Source of the DNA: DATKCA01 sp035544675
Lineage (GTDB): Bacteria; Acidobacteriota; Thermoanaerobaculia; Gp7-AA8
Length of the DNA: 64,000 nt
Assembly (NCBI GenBank): GCA_035544675.1
Contig: DATKCA010000179.1
Location: forward strand, 12,933 to 76,932
Reading direction: 5' to 3'
Shown: piece after piece, positions 45,999 through 58,195 of the stretch
How the letters are laid out: the number at the start of each line of letters is the position of its first letter
Numbering within the stretch: position 1 is the stretch's first letter
Program-made: the position numbers and the translations under genes
The notes under the pieces: model-generated
Told to the model about the DNA's origin: nothing
The model's input: the letters and a program-made list of their open reading frames with translations, nothing else
Databases searched by the model: none

Positions 45999-47014
45999 AA
46001 GCCATGATTCTCGCGGCCGGCTACGGCACCCGGCTCAGACCGCTCACGTACTCGATGCCAAAGCCGATGGTGGAGATCTGCAACCGTCCCCTGATCGGCT
46101 ATGCCGTGGAGGGCTTCATCCGCGCCGGCGTCGGCGAGATCATCGTCAACCTGCACCACCTGCCCGAGTCGATCGAGCGCTTCCTGCAGGATGCGTATGG
46201 CAGCCAGTGCCGCTTCCACATCTCCTTCGAGCCGGAGATCCTCGGCACCGGCGGCGGGGTGCGCAAAGTGCGGCCGCTGCTCGAGAGCGACGAGGCGTTC
46301 TACCTGGTCAACGGGGACACGATTCAGTTTCCGCAATACGAGAAGCTCGTGGCGGCGCGGCAGGAGAAGGACGCCCTGGCCGCTCTGACGCTCCGCCATC
46401 CGCCGGAGAATGACCGTTTCACCGCGGTCTATTTTGCAGACGGCCGGATCAACGGCTTCGGCAAGGGCAGCGGCGAGGCGCTGATGTTCTCGGGATCGCA
46501 CCTCATCGGCTCGCGCATCTTTCAGTACCTGCCCGAGAAGGAGTTCTCGGGCATCGTGACCGAGGTGTACGAGCCGCTCATCGAGTCGGGGCGGGAGACG
46601 GTGGCGGGGATCGTCGACGACGGTCCGTGGTTCGACATCGGGACGCCGCAGCGCCTGATCTCGGCCGCGGGGTCGGTTCTGGACATGACGATGGCGGGAG
46701 ACATCCCCATCGTTCCAGGATCGCGACTGACCGGCGACTGCGTCATCGACGAGACCGCGACCGTTCTGGGCAAGGTGTCGCGATCGTCCGTCGGCGCGGG
46801 GAGCGTCGTCAAAGGCGAGGTGCGCAACAGCATCATCGGCCGCGACTGCCGGATCACAGGGAACGTCGTCCTGGAGTCGTGCGTGGTCGGACCGGGCGTC
46901 GAGATCAGGACGCCGATGGAAGTTCGCAGCGCGATCATCTGCGAAGAGGACCCGGGTGTCTTTCGCGAGCCAGGCTATCGCTATGAGCGCGGCCTTGTGA
47001 TCGCCGACTTTTAG
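45995..47014 (+). CDS. NDP-sugar pyrophosphorylase-like nucleotidyltransferase with left-handed beta-helix
   Basis: The 339 residues begin MKAMILAAGYGTRLRPLTYSMPKPMVEI, the NTP-transferase signature, with YLVNGDTIQ as metal site and GPWFDIGTPQRLI. Residues about 240-310 are hexapeptide-like repeats (VIDETATVLGKVSRSSVGAGSVV) of a beta-helix. It most resembles mannose-1-phosphate guanylyltransferases and related sugar-1-phosphate enzymes. It probably makes an activated sugar for envelope polymers. It lies between the CYTH and ndk genes. Confidence 0.88.
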   Translation: MKAMILAAGYGTRLRPLTYSMPKPMVEICNRPLIGYAVEGFIRAGVGEIIVNLHHLPESIERFLQDAYGSQCRFHISFEPEILGTGGGVRKVRPLLESDEAFYLVNGDTIQFPQYEKLVAARQEKDALAALTLRHPPENDRFTAVYFADGRINGFGKGSGEALMFSGSHLIGSRIFQYLPEKEFSGIVTEVYEPLIESGRETVAGIVDDGPWFDIGTPQRLISAAGSVLDMTMAGDIPIVPGSRLTGDCVIDETATVLGKVSRSSVGAGSVVKGEVRNSIIGRDCRITGNVVLESCVVGPGVEIRTPMEVRSAIICEEDPGVFREPGYRYERGLVIADF

Positions 47015-47031
47015 TGGATAATCCGCCGCCT

Positions 47032-47448
47032 ATGTCCAACCGCACCTTCACCATCATCAAGCCCGACTCGGTCCGGAAGGGCAACTTCGGAAAGATCATC
47101 AGCCGCCTCGAGGCCGAGGGCTTTCGCATCCTGGGACTCAAGAAAGTCAGCCTGTCGCCGAAACACGCCGAAGGCTTCTACGCCGTGCACCGCGAGCGGC
47201 CCTTCTTCAAGGACCTGGTGAAGTACATGACATCCGGGCCGGTTTACGTCGCCGCGCTGGGCCGCGAGGAGGCCGTCCCCCACCTTCGCAGAGTGATGGG
47301 CGCGACCGATCCGGGGAAGGCCGACGCCGGGACGATCCGCAAGGAGTTCGGCGAGTCGATCGAGCAGAACGCCATTCACGGATCGGACTCCGACGAGAAC
47401 GCCAGGATCGAGATCTCGTTCTTCTTCGCGGAGTCCGACCTGCTGTGA
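47032..47448 (+). CDS. ndk: Nucleoside diphosphate kinase
   Basis: The 138 residues show FTIIKPDSVRKGNFGKII, FYAVHRERPFFKDLVKYMTSGP, RRVMGATDPGKADAGTIRKEF and the catalytic His in NAIHGSDS, followed by ISFFF. It equilibrates nucleoside di- and triphosphates. It ends the gap-pgk-CYTH-nucleotidyltransferase-ndk unit; a palindromic element follows at once and may serve as its 3' hairpin. Confidence 0.98.
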   Translation: MSNRTFTIIKPDSVRKGNFGKIISRLEAEGFRILGLKKVSLSPKHAEGFYAVHRERPFFKDLVKYMTSGPVYVAALGREEAVPHLRRVMGATDPGKADAGTIRKEFGESIEQNAIHGSDSDENARIEISFFFAESDLL

Positions 47449-47449
47449 G

Positions 47450-47512
47450 GTGGAGCGCCGCCGACCCGGCGGCGTCACATGCAGAGCGGCCGCCGAGTCG
47501 GCGGCGCTCCAC
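47450..47512. repeat. Palindromic element copy 6, between ndk and rlpA
   Basis: The 63-bp copy has perfect 16-bp terminal inverted repeats, GTGGAGCGCCGCCGAC and its complement, like the rlmD copy. It starts two bases after the ndk stop and ends on the first base of the convergent rlpA stop codon, so it fills the whole gap. Confidence 0.92.
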
Positions 47513-48426
47513 TACTCCGTCACGATGATCGCGCTCATGCCGTTGGCCTCGAGCGCGGTGCGCGTGCGCACGGCTTCGTCGCGCGTCGCGAACGGCCCGA
47601 TGCGTACGCGGAACAGAGCCTCGCGATCGACGTAGGCGCTCTGGCCAATCCGCACCAGCCGGTCGCGCAGCGCCTTCGCATTGGCCTCGACGGAGAACGC
47701 GCCCGCCTGGACCACGAATTTACCGGAACGCTTCGCGGCCGGAGGCGGAGGGATGCGCTGGCGGTCGAGATTCTCGGCGGCAGTGATGCGGGGCGAGGGC
47801 GGAATCGGCCCGGCGTCCGGAATGGGCACATCCTCGATCGTCTTGCCGTCCGCGGCGACCTGCCGGCGCGTCGGGACGCCGGCCTGCTCCTCCACCACGT
47901 CGACGCGGAAGTCGGCTTCGCTGCCCGTGGTCACGACCTGCGTGGGGAGAGGAAACGCGACGGCGGGCGGATCGGACGAGGAGATGACGACCTTCTCCTT
48001 CGGCTCGATTCTCACGACGTACGGGGCGGGCGGCTCGAGATCGCCTTTTCCGACGGAGACGATCTTGATCTCCACTTCGCCGGTTCCAGGCTCGATGAGC
48101 CCGATCTGCTGCGCCGCAGCGTAAGAGAGATCGATCACGCGATTGCCGACGTACGGGCCGCGGTCGTTGACGCGGACGCGCACGGACTGGCTCGTGGCTG
48201 GATTGGTGATGTCGACGACGGTGCCGAACGGCAGCGTTCGGTGCGCGGCGGTCATCAGCATCGGATCGAAGATCTCGCCGTTGGCCGTGGTCCGGCCGGC
48301 GAACTCCTCGCCGTACCAGCTGGCCAGGCCGCGCATCGACTGGGCCGGCTGCGGTGCCGGCGCCGTCGTCGCGCAACCGAAAGCGCTGAAAGCGAGCAGA
48401 GCGGCGGCGATGGCGCGGGCCCTCAT
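47512..48426 (-). CDS. rlpA: RlpA-like septal lytic transglycosylase (lipoprotein, SPOR)
   Basis: The 304 residues have a lipoprotein signal with FSAFGC18, then a double-psi beta-barrel (GLASWYGEEFAGRTTANGEIFDP, TAAHRTLPFGTVVDI, VRVNDRGPYVGNRVIDLS), a Pro-rich linker, and a C-terminal SPOR domain (FVVQAGAFSVEANAKALRDRL, RVRIGPFATRDEA). RlpA cuts glycan strands lacking stem peptides at the septum, where SPOR binds. It overlaps purB by 4 bases. Confidence 0.94.
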   Translation of the reverse strand: MRARAIAAALLAFSAFGCATTAPAPQPAQSMRGLASWYGEEFAGRTTANGEIFDPMLMTAAHRTLPFGTVVDITNPATSQSVRVRVNDRGPYVGNRVIDLSYAAAQQIGLIEPGTGEVEIKIVSVGKGDLEPPAPYVVRIEPKEKVVISSSDPPAVAFPLPTQVVTTGSEADFRVDVVEEQAGVPTRRQVAADGKTIEDVPIPDAGPIPPSPRITAAENLDRQRIPPPPAAKRSGKFVVQAGAFSVEANAKALRDRLVRIGQSAYVDREALFRVRIGPFATRDEAVRTRTALEANGMSAIIVTE

Positions 48427-49859
48427 ACGCGCACCTCCCCGGCCCGGTCATGAATCTCCTCACGGTGACCGGAGAGCAGCGGATCGATGTCCTCGATGAT
48501 GAACTTCTCGGTCTGCTGCAGCGACATCCCGGTGTAGCTCTGGGCCCGGGCCATGGCATTGATGGCCGGGCGGTCGATCCCGAACAGCGGATCGGCGGCG
48601 ATGCGCTCGAGCAGGTCGTTGTCGCTCTCACCAGACTTCATTGCGTCAGCGGCCGCCTGCGAATGAACGCGCACCCGCTCGTGCAGCACCTGACGGTCAC
48701 CACCACGCCGTGTCCCTTCCATCATCAGGTTCTCCGTCATCATGAACGGCAGCTCGCGCCGGACGTTCGAGGCGATCACTTCCTCGTGCACCACCAGCCC
48801 GGCCACGATGTTGTCGTAGATCAGCGCGAGCGCGTCCGCGGCCAGGAACGCTTCGGGAATGGCGATGCGCCGGTTGGCGGAGTCGTCGAGCGTTCGCTCG
48901 AACCACTGGGTCGCGGCCGTGATGGCCGGATTGAGGGCGTTGACGATCAGATGCCGCGACAGCGCATCGAGCCGCTCGGCGCGCATCGGATTCCGCTTGT
49001 ACGCCATCGCCGACGAGCCGACCTGCTCTTCCTCGAACGGCTCCTCGATCTCGCGCAGGTGCTGCAGCAGGCGCATGTCGTAGCCGAACTTCGACGCCGA
49101 CTGAGCGAATCCCGACAGCGTGTTCACGACGAACGAGTCGATCTTCCGCGAGTACGTCTGGCCCGAAACCGGATACGTCCGCCGCAATCCCACCTTGGCG
49201 GCGACGAGCTGCTCGAGCAGCTGCACCTTGGCCTCGTCGCCCTCGAACAGGTTGAGGAACGAAGCCTGTGTGCCCGTTGCTCCCTTCACGCCCAGAAGCG
49301 CCAGCGATGCCTGGCGGTGCTGGATCTCGCGGTAATCGAGGAGCAGGTCGTGCAGCCACAGCGTGGCGCGCTTGCCGACAGTGGTGAGCTGCGCAGGCTG
49401 GAAGTGCGTGAACGCCAGCGTGGGCGTGGCCCGCCACTTCCACGCGAAATCGCGCAGCTTCGCCATCACGTTCACGATCCGTCGCGAGACGATCTGCAGC
49501 CCCTCGGCCATCTGGAGAATGTCGGTGTTGTCGGTGACGAACGCGGACGTCGCGCCGAGGTGAATGATCCCCTTCGCGCCCGGCGCCTGCAGTCCGTAGG
49601 CATGGATGTGCGACATCACGTCGTGGCGGATCTCACGCTCGCGACGCTCGGCGTCCTCGTAGTTGATCTCCTCGGCATTGGCCCGAAGCTCGGCGATCTG
49701 CTCTTCGCTGATCGGCAGCCCCAGCTCCCGCTCCGCCTCCGCCAGCGCGATCCACAGGCGGCGCCAGGTGCGGAACTTGTTGTCGGAGGAGAAGACGTAC
49801 GACATCTCGGCCGAGGCATAGCGCTCCGTGAGGGGGTTCGAGGCCGAGTCGCGCTTCAC
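48423..49859 (-). CDS. purB: Adenylosuccinate lyase
   Basis: GTG 49859 gives 478 residues of the fumarase/aspartase superfamily. PurB features are NPLTERYAS, LGATSAFVTDNTDI, THFQPAQLTTVGKR, GVKGATGTQASF and the signature loop VGSSAMAYKRNPMRAER. It cleaves SAICAR and adenylosuccinate, releasing fumarate. The length and TERYAS start fit the longer, eukaryote-like subgroup. It is divergent from ftsB and coupled to rlpA. Confidence 0.96.
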   Translation of the reverse strand: MKRDSASNPLTERYASAEMSYVFSSDNKFRTWRRLWIALAEAERELGLPISEEQIAELRANAEEINYEDAERREREIRHDVMSHIHAYGLQAPGAKGIIHLGATSAFVTDNTDILQMAEGLQIVSRRIVNVMAKLRDFAWKWRATPTLAFTHFQPAQLTTVGKRATLWLHDLLLDYREIQHRQASLALLGVKGATGTQASFLNLFEGDEAKVQLLEQLVAAKVGLRRTYPVSGQTYSRKIDSFVVNTLSGFAQSASKFGYDMRLLQHLREIEEPFEEEQVGSSAMAYKRNPMRAERLDALSRHLIVNALNPAITAATQWFERTLDDSANRRIAIPEAFLAADALALIYDNIVAGLVVHEEVIASNVRRELPFMMTENLMMEGTRRGGDRQVLHERVRVHSQAAADAMKSGESDNDLLERIAADPLFGIDRPAINAMARAQSYTGMSLQQTEKFIIEDIDPLLSGHREEIHDRAGEVRV

Positions 49860-49881
49860 GTCCGGATTATAGCGGCCGCGC

Positions 49882-49887
49882 TACAAT
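49882..49887 (+). promoter_or_regulatory. Possible -10 box (TACAAT) for ftsB with a very short leader
   Basis: TACAAT ends 13 bases before the ftsB ATG (49901). A start 6-7 bases after the box would leave a leader of about 7 bases and no room for a ribosome site. No firm -35 is visible. Confidence 0.3.
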
Positions 49888-49900
49888 CTTCCCGAGACGA

Positions 49901-50269
49901 ATGACGGCGCCCGTTTCGAAACATGATTCCAAACGTGCCACACAGGTCACGCTCAAGGCCGTCACGCTCCTCTCCGGCGTCCTGACGATCGTGTTCCTCA
50001 TCTCCTTCTTCTTCAGCGACCGCGGCATCGCCGAGCTCCAGGTCGCCCGCCGCCGCGTGGCCGAGCTCCAGTCCGAGATCGGGAAGCTCGAGGCCGAGAA
50101 CGCGCGCCTGAAGCGGGAGATCGCCAGCGCCAGGAACTCCACCTACTCCATCGAGAAGATCGCCCGCGAGGACCTCGGCATGTCCCGAAGCGGCGAGGTG
50201 GTGTACATGCTCCCTCCCAACACCACCACGGCCGCCGAGAAGCCTCAGGCCTCGGGCCTCAGGCCTTAG
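49901..50269 (+). CDS. ftsB: FtsB/DivIC-like cell-division protein
   Basis: The 122 residues have a short cytoplasmic N-terminus, one transmembrane helix at about 20-40 (LLSGVLTIVFLISFFF), a periplasmic coiled coil (AELQVARRRVAELQSEIGKLEAENARLKREI) and the EKIAREDLGMSRSGEVVYM end common to FtsB/DivIC. It joins FtsL and FtsQ in the divisome. The last residues, PQASGLRP plus the stop, are encoded by a heptamer run (50241-50270). The shorter ancestral protein probably ended near VYMLPP. Confidence 0.82.
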   Translation: MTAPVSKHDSKRATQVTLKAVTLLSGVLTIVFLISFFFSDRGIAELQVARRRVAELQSEIGKLEAENARLKREIASARNSTYSIEKIAREDLGMSRSGEVVYMLPPNTTTAAEKPQASGLRP

Positions 50270-50270
50270 G
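50241..50270. repeat. GCCTCAG heptamer run at the ftsB stop
   Basis: GCCTCAG, GCCTCGG, GCCTCAG, GCCTTAG repeat at 7-base steps; the last unit supplies the TAG stop. The 12 bases after it lead directly into the asnB start. Confidence 0.88.
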
Positions 50271-50281
50271 GGGTTCGCCGC

Positions 50282-52095
50282 TTGTGCGGAATCAACGGTA
50301 TCTTCGCGTATCGCGCGGAGGCTGCACCGGTCGATGCTGACGAGCTGGTCAGGTCGCGCGAATGCATGCGCTCGCGCGGACCTGACGCAGCCGATGTCTG
50401 GATCTCCGACGACCACCGCGTTGGTCTGGCTCACCGCCGCCTCTCGATCATCGACCTCAGCACGGCCGGCGCGCAGCCGATGCGCCGCTCGTCCCTGGTC
50501 ATCGTGTTCAACGGCGAGATCTATAACTATCGCGAGCTGCGCGAGGGGCTCGAAGCGAAAGGGGTCGCCTTCACCTCGCAATCGGATACCGAGGTGATTC
50601 TCCGGCTGTTCGAGCGCGAGGGCGAGGCCATGCTCCCGCGCCTGCGCGGCATGTTCGCCATGGCCATCTGGGATGCCGCGCAGCGGCGGCTGTTCCTGGC
50701 CCGCGATCCCTACGGAGTCAAGCCGCTGTACTACGCGGACGAACAGGGCACGTGCCGCATTGCATCGCAGGTGAAAGCGCTGGTGGCCGGCGGTGGCGTA
50801 TCGAGGCAGTTCGATCCGGCTGGTGCGGCGGGATTTTTTCTTCGCGGCACTGTGCCCGAGCCTTTCACGATGTACCGCGCCATCCGCGCGCTCCCGGCCG
50901 GCTCGTACGCCTGGGTGACGGCGGGCGGCGTCTCGAAGCCGGTTCAGTACTTCTCGATTGCGGCGACGCTTCGCGACGCACTCTCGTCGGGCATCGCCTT
51001 CGACGACCGGCAGCGGCTGGAGCTCGTGCACGACGCGTTGCTGGAGTCCCTTCGCTATCACCTCGTCGCGGACGTGCCGGTCGGCGCATTTCTCTCGTCG
51101 GGCATCGACTCGGGCGCCGTCGTCGCGTTCGCGCGCGAAGCGGGCGCGACCGGCATGCAGACGATGACGCTCCGCTTCGAGGAGTATCGCGGCCGCGACA
51201 ACGACGAGGCGCCGCTCGCCTCGGAGGTGGCGCGGCGCTACGAAGTGCAGCACGTCGTGCGCGACCTGACCCGCCAGGAGTTCGATGCCGAGCTGCCGCG
51301 CATCTTCGCGGCGATGGATCAGCCGACCATCGACGGCGTGAACAGCTACTTCATCAGCAAGGCCGCGCGCGACGCCGGTCTCAAGGTCGCCCTCTCCGGC
51401 GTCGGCGGCGACGAGCTGTTCGGCGGATACACGTCCTTCCGCGACATCCCGCGGTGGATCCCCATCACGAGGGTGCTGAGCCGGATCCCGGGTGCCGGCG
51501 ACGCGCTGTATCGCTTGAATGCCGCGCTGGCCCGTCGCAGCCGTCACATCAGCCCGAAGATGGGAGAGATCGTCCGGTACGGGCGGTCGTATGCGGGCGC
51601 CTACTACGTGAAGCGCGGCCGATTCCTCGCCGAGGAGCTGCCGTCCGTCCTCGGGCCGGAGGTGGCCGCGGAAGGACTGCGGCGGCTCGATCTGGTGGCG
51701 CTGATCGAGGAGGCGGTCACTCCCGATCCTGGCAGCCCTTACGCCCGCATCGCCGCGCTCGAGTCCTCGCTGTACCTTCGCAACCAGGTCCTGCGCGACA
51801 TCGACTGGGCGAGCATGGCGCACTCGCTGGAGGTCCGCGTCCCCCTCGTCGATGCGCATCTGCTGCGGCGCCTCGCACCCGCGCTGGTTACCCGCCAGGG
51901 GCGCGGAAAGCAGTTGCTCGCCGATGCGCCGCGTCCGCCGCTGCCCCACGCTGTGCGGAACCGGAGAAAGACCGGATTCACCGTGCCGATGCGGGAGTGG
52001 CTTCGCCAGCAGGACGGCGCGGCGGAGTTCGGCAAGCGCGGCTGGGCCCGGCGCGTGTACGAAATCATGTTCGCCGACGTCAACGGACACTGGTG

Positions 52096-52096
<1 letters not shown>
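50282..52096 (+). CDS. asnB: Asparagine synthase (glutamine-hydrolysing)
   Basis: TTG 50282 is fixed by the need for Cys as residue 2 (MCGINGIF), the glutaminase nucleophile. The 604 residues have a class II glutaminase domain (RGPDAADVW, HRRLSIIDLS, VFNGEIYNY, SQSDTEVI, RDPYGVKPLYY) and a synthetase domain with PP-loop FLSSGIDSG and GVGGDELFGGY, plus EVRVPLVD. It makes asparagine, or an amidated sugar/peptide in envelope clusters. A membrane glycosyltransferase follows after a large repeat array. Confidence 0.95.
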
Positions 52097-52298
<202 letters not shown>

Positions 52299-52336
52299 TT
52301 CCGTTCAGCTTCACGCACCGTCGTATAGTTTCCACG

Positions 52337-53908
52337 TTGTCGCGCCAGGTCTTCATCGGATCCATCCTCGCGGTCGTCGCGACGGCGCTCCTGGCCGTGG
52401 CTTCGACCCATCGCGTGTTCGCGCAGGTCATCGATGAGCCGATCCACATCGCGGCCGGGTACGACTACCTCCGGACGGGGAGGGATCTGTACGACATCGA
52501 GCATCCGCCGCTGCCACGCCTTCTCGCGGCGCTGCCCCTGTGGCTCGGCGGGGTGACCCCGCCGGCGGAGACGGACCGGGTGCAGCGAGGCAATGCGCTG
52601 CTGACCGGTGGCCGGTATGAGGCGAACCTGGCCCGCGCACGCATGGGAAACCTGCTCTTTCTGGCAGTAGCCGTCGTCTGCGTGGCGGAGTGGGCGCGCC
52701 GTTTACGCAGGCCGTCGGCCGCCATCTCCGCCGCGATTCTCTTCGCCTCTCTTCCCCCGGTCCTCGCGCATGCCGGCGTGGCGACGACGGACATGGCCGG
52801 CGCGGCGACGGTCGTCGCGGCGCTGCTGGCCTTACGCGTGTGGCTGGAGTATTCGACGTGGCCGCGGGCCACGCTGCTCGGGATCGCCATCGGCGCCGGC
52901 CTCCTCTCGAAGTTCTCGTTCGTGCCGTTCTTCCTGGCCGGCGCGCTCGTCGTGCTCATGATGGCCTCGCGCGGCAGTGGCGGCCGCCTGTCCAGTGTCG
53001 CCGCGATCGGGGCGGCGCTGCTGGTCGTCTGGGGCGGTTACCGCTTCGACTTCGGCACGATCGCCGGTGTGCGACCCAATGCGCCGGAGCTCGTCGCTGC
53101 CGTCGTGCCGGCGGCGATGGAAGCCGGTGCGGTGAGGTTCGCGCGCGAGATCCCGATTCCCGCGCCGCTGTTCGCCGCCGGCCTCCTGGAGGTGCGCCGC
53201 CATGACCTGCGCGGCCATTCGGCGTACCTGTTCGGCGAGAAGAGCGAGACGGGCTGGTGGTATTACTTCCCGGTCGCGCTGCTGTTCAAGACTCCGCTGC
53301 CGTTTCTCCTGCTGGCGATTGCGGGCTGCTTTCTCGAGCGGCGCGTGGCCCTGATGCCCGCACTGATCGCCCTGGCCATTCTGCTCGCGGCGATGACGGC
53401 ATCGATCGACACCGGAGTGCGCCATATCCTGCCGGTCTACGCGTTCCTGGCCATCGCCGCCGGAGCTGGAGCGGAAGGCCTGTGGCGCCAGCGTCACGCC
53501 ATGGCGCGGGTGATGTCGGTCGCGCTCTTCGCGTGGCAGCTCGTCGGCACGGGCGCGGCGTATCCGGACTACATGGCGTGGTTCAACGAGGCCGCCGGCC
53601 GCGATCCGGGAAGGATCGTGGCCGGCAGCAACTTCGACTGGGGTCAGGACGTGCTCCGCCTGCGCGGCTTTCTCCGCCAGCAGAATGCCGGCGACATGAC
53701 CGCCATGATCTTCACCAACGCCGACCTCGACCGGCTCGGATTTCCGCCGCGGGCCGAGGTGAGGCTGGACGCTCCGCCGCGGGGATGGCTGGCCATCAGC
53801 GAGACGATGCTGGCGATGGCGCGTGCCGACGGTCTCGCGCTGCCGTGGCTCGAGCCACATTCATACCGCCGGATCGGGAAGACGATCCGCGTCTATTACC
53901 TGCAGTAG
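52337..53908 (+). CDS. Membrane glycosyltransferase (GT39/ArnT-like)
   Basis: TTG 52337 gives 523 residues with about ten hydrophobic helices. The first periplasmic loop reads FAQVIDEPIHIAAGYDYLRTGRDLYDIEHPPLPRL-like, and the DEP...EHPPL pattern is the acidic metal-binding loop of the GT-C family using polyprenyl-phosphate sugars. The C-terminal soluble part has SNFDWGQDVLRLRGFL. It likely transfers a sugar to protein or lipid on the outer face of the inner membrane. The acceptor is unknown. Confidence 0.82.
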   Translation: MSRQVFIGSILAVVATALLAVASTHRVFAQVIDEPIHIAAGYDYLRTGRDLYDIEHPPLPRLLAALPLWLGGVTPPAETDRVQRGNALLTGGRYEANLARARMGNLLFLAVAVVCVAEWARRLRRPSAAISAAILFASLPPVLAHAGVATTDMAGAATVVAALLALRVWLEYSTWPRATLLGIAIGAGLLSKFSFVPFFLAGALVVLMMASRGSGGRLSSVAAIGAALLVVWGGYRFDFGTIAGVRPNAPELVAAVVPAAMEAGAVRFAREIPIPAPLFAAGLLEVRRHDLRGHSAYLFGEKSETGWWYYFPVALLFKTPLPFLLLAIAGCFLERRVALMPALIALAILLAAMTASIDTGVRHILPVYAFLAIAAGAGAEGLWRQRHAMARVMSVALFAWQLVGTGAAYPDYMAWFNEAAGRDPGRIVAGSNFDWGQDVLRLRGFLRQQNAGDMTAMIFTNADLDRLGFPPRAEVRLDAPPRGWLAISETMLAMARADGLALPWLEPHSYRRIGKTIRVYYLQ

Positions 53909-53921
53909 CCCCAAGGATGAC

Positions 53922-56546
<2,625 letters not shown>

Positions 56547-56559
56547 TGGTTTGCCTCAT

Positions 56560-56580
56560 GTTGAGTCAACTGGACTCAGA
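56560..56580. promoter_or_regulatory. HAIR-like operator upstream of clpB
   Basis: GTTGAGT-N7-ACTCAGA agrees with the HspR inverted-repeat consensus CTTGAGT-N7-ACTCAAG at 11 of 14 fixed positions and keeps the exact N7 spacing; the inner TGAGT/ACTCA arms are perfect. clpB is a classic HspR target in actinobacteria. No hspR gene is in the window. The rest of the 160-base clpB-fumarase gap is comparatively AT-rich (56581-56615) and probably holds the promoter. Confidence 0.6.
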
Positions 56581-56706
56581 TCCATAAACGGGCAAATTTT
56601 GCATTGAATTCCTGGACCGCAGCGGTGGCCGTCCACAGCGGTGACGGATGACACCTGCCTTGTTCCCGGTTGATCTCTATAGATACACTCGCGTGCCGGG
56701 AGAATC

Positions 56707-57618
56707 ATGACCGCAACCGCACCAGTCCGAGACATTTCCGCTCAGTCAGCGCTTTTCGAATCGATCCTCGAGCTCATCCGCCGTACCAGCACCCAGCTTC
56801 CCGACGACGTGGTCCGCGCCGTCACGAAGGCGCGGCAGTCGGAAGAGGAGGGCTCGAACGCCGACGTCGCGCTGGACGTGATCGGCTGCAACATCGGGCT
56901 CGCGCGCGAAGGCTCCCTGCCGCTGTGCCAGGACACCGGCACGATCCTCTTCTACGTTCACACGCCGGTCGGCTACGACCAGCTCGAGCTCGAAGAGACC
57001 GCGACCGCGGCCGTGCGCCACGCGACGAAGCTCGGCTATCTGCGCCAGAACAGCGTGGACAGCGTCACGGGAAAGAACACAGGCGACAACACCGGCCCCG
57101 GCTCGCCGGTGTTTCACTTCCACCAGTGGCGCGAGCCGCACGTCGAGGTGAAGCTGATGCTGAAGGGCGGCGGCTGCGAGAACATGAACGCGCAGTACTC
57201 CCTGCCCCACCCGGACCTCGGCAACCGCGATCTGAAAGGCGTCGAGAACGCCATTCTCGACTGCATCCTCCAGGCTCAGGGACAAGGCTGCGGTCCGGGG
57301 ATCCTCGGCGTCTGCATCGGCGGCGATCGCGGCTCGGGCTACGGATACGCGAAAGAGCAGTTGCTGCGGACGATGGACGACACGAATCCCGATCCGCTTC
57401 TGGCCGATCTCGAGGAGCGCATCGTCGACAAGGCGAACCAGTCCGGGATCGGACCGATGGGATTCGGCGGGAAGACCACGTTGCTGGCCTGCAAGATCGG
57501 GAAGCAGAACCGGCTTCCGGCATCGTTCTTCGTCAGCATCGCGTACATGTGCTGGGCGTATCGGCGCCGCGGCGTCGAGCTGGACCTGGCCGGCCACGCC
57601 ACGGGATGGTTGTACTGA
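56707..57618 (+). CDS. Class I fumarate hydratase, alpha (N-terminal) subunit
   Basis: The 303 residues match the TtdA/FumA N-terminal domain: LPLCQDTGTILFYV, NTGDNTGPGSPVFHF, MLKGGGCENMN, GPGILGVCIGGDRGSGYGYAKEQLLR, GIGPMGFGGKTTLLACKI and the Cys residues (in LCQDTG, GGGCEN, GVCIGG) that can bind the 4Fe-4S cluster. With the beta subunit it interconverts fumarate and malate. Tartrate dehydratase is the close alternative, but TCA context (sucCD, aspartase) favours fumarase. Its stop overlaps the beta gene (TGATG). Confidence 0.9.
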   Translation: MTATAPVRDISAQSALFESILELIRRTSTQLPDDVVRAVTKARQSEEEGSNADVALDVIGCNIGLAREGSLPLCQDTGTILFYVHTPVGYDQLELEETATAAVRHATKLGYLRQNSVDSVTGKNTGDNTGPGSPVFHFHQWREPHVEVKLMLKGGGCENMNAQYSLPHPDLGNRDLKGVENAILDCILQAQGQGCGPGILGVCIGGDRGSGYGYAKEQLLRTMDDTNPDPLLADLEERIVDKANQSGIGPMGFGGKTTLLACKIGKQNRLPASFFVSIAYMCWAYRRRGVELDLAGHATGWLY

Positions 57619-58190
57619 TGGCTTCCGTCAAACTGAGCACACCTCTGGACGAAGCGACGGTCCGGCAGCTGAGAGTCGGCGACACGGTCTCGATCAGCGG
57701 CCGTCTCTACACAGGACGCGATGCCGTCCATCACCGGCTGCACGAGGGCGTAAAGCCGCCCGTCGAGCTGGCCGGTCACATCATCTATCACTGCGGGCCG
57801 GTCATGGTGAAAGAGGGCGATCGCTGGGTGTGCAAAGCGGCCGGACCGACCACGAGCTCGCGCGAGGAGCCGTACCAGTGGGAAGTGATGCGCGACTACG
57901 GCATCCGCGGCGTGATCGGCAAAGGCGGCATGGGACCGAAGACGCAGGCGGCGTGCAAGGAGTACGGCGCGGTGTACCTGCACGCGATCGGCGGCGCCGC
58001 GCAGGTCTGCGCGGCCTCGATCAAGCGCGTCGACGGCGTCGACTGGATGGACCTGGGGAGCCCGGAAGCGATCTGGCACCTCTGGGTCGAGGACTTCATG
58101 GCCATCGTGACGATGGACGCCAGCGGCCAGTCGCTGCACCAGACCGTGTACGAAGAGTCGAAACGACGACTCGCTGCTTTGAAGGCATAG
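57618..58190 (+). CDS. Class I fumarate hydratase, beta (C-terminal) subunit
   Basis: The 190 residues show LSTPLDEATVRQLRVGDTVSISGRLYTGRDAVHHRL, HIIYHCGPVM, GPTTSSREEPY, VIGKGGMG and WMDLGSPEAIWHLWVEDF, the swivelling C-terminal domain of class I fumarases (TtdB type). It completes the active site with the alpha chain. It ends just before a GGCTCTT-type repeat and the aspartase-like gene. Confidence 0.9.
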   Translation: MASVKLSTPLDEATVRQLRVGDTVSISGRLYTGRDAVHHRLHEGVKPPVELAGHIIYHCGPVMVKEGDRWVCKAAGPTTSSREEPYQWEVMRDYGIRGVIGKGGMGPKTQAACKEYGAVYLHAIGGAAQVCAASIKRVDGVDWMDLGSPEAIWHLWVEDFMAIVTMDASGQSLHQTVYEESKRRLAALKA

Positions 58191-58195
58191 AAGTA

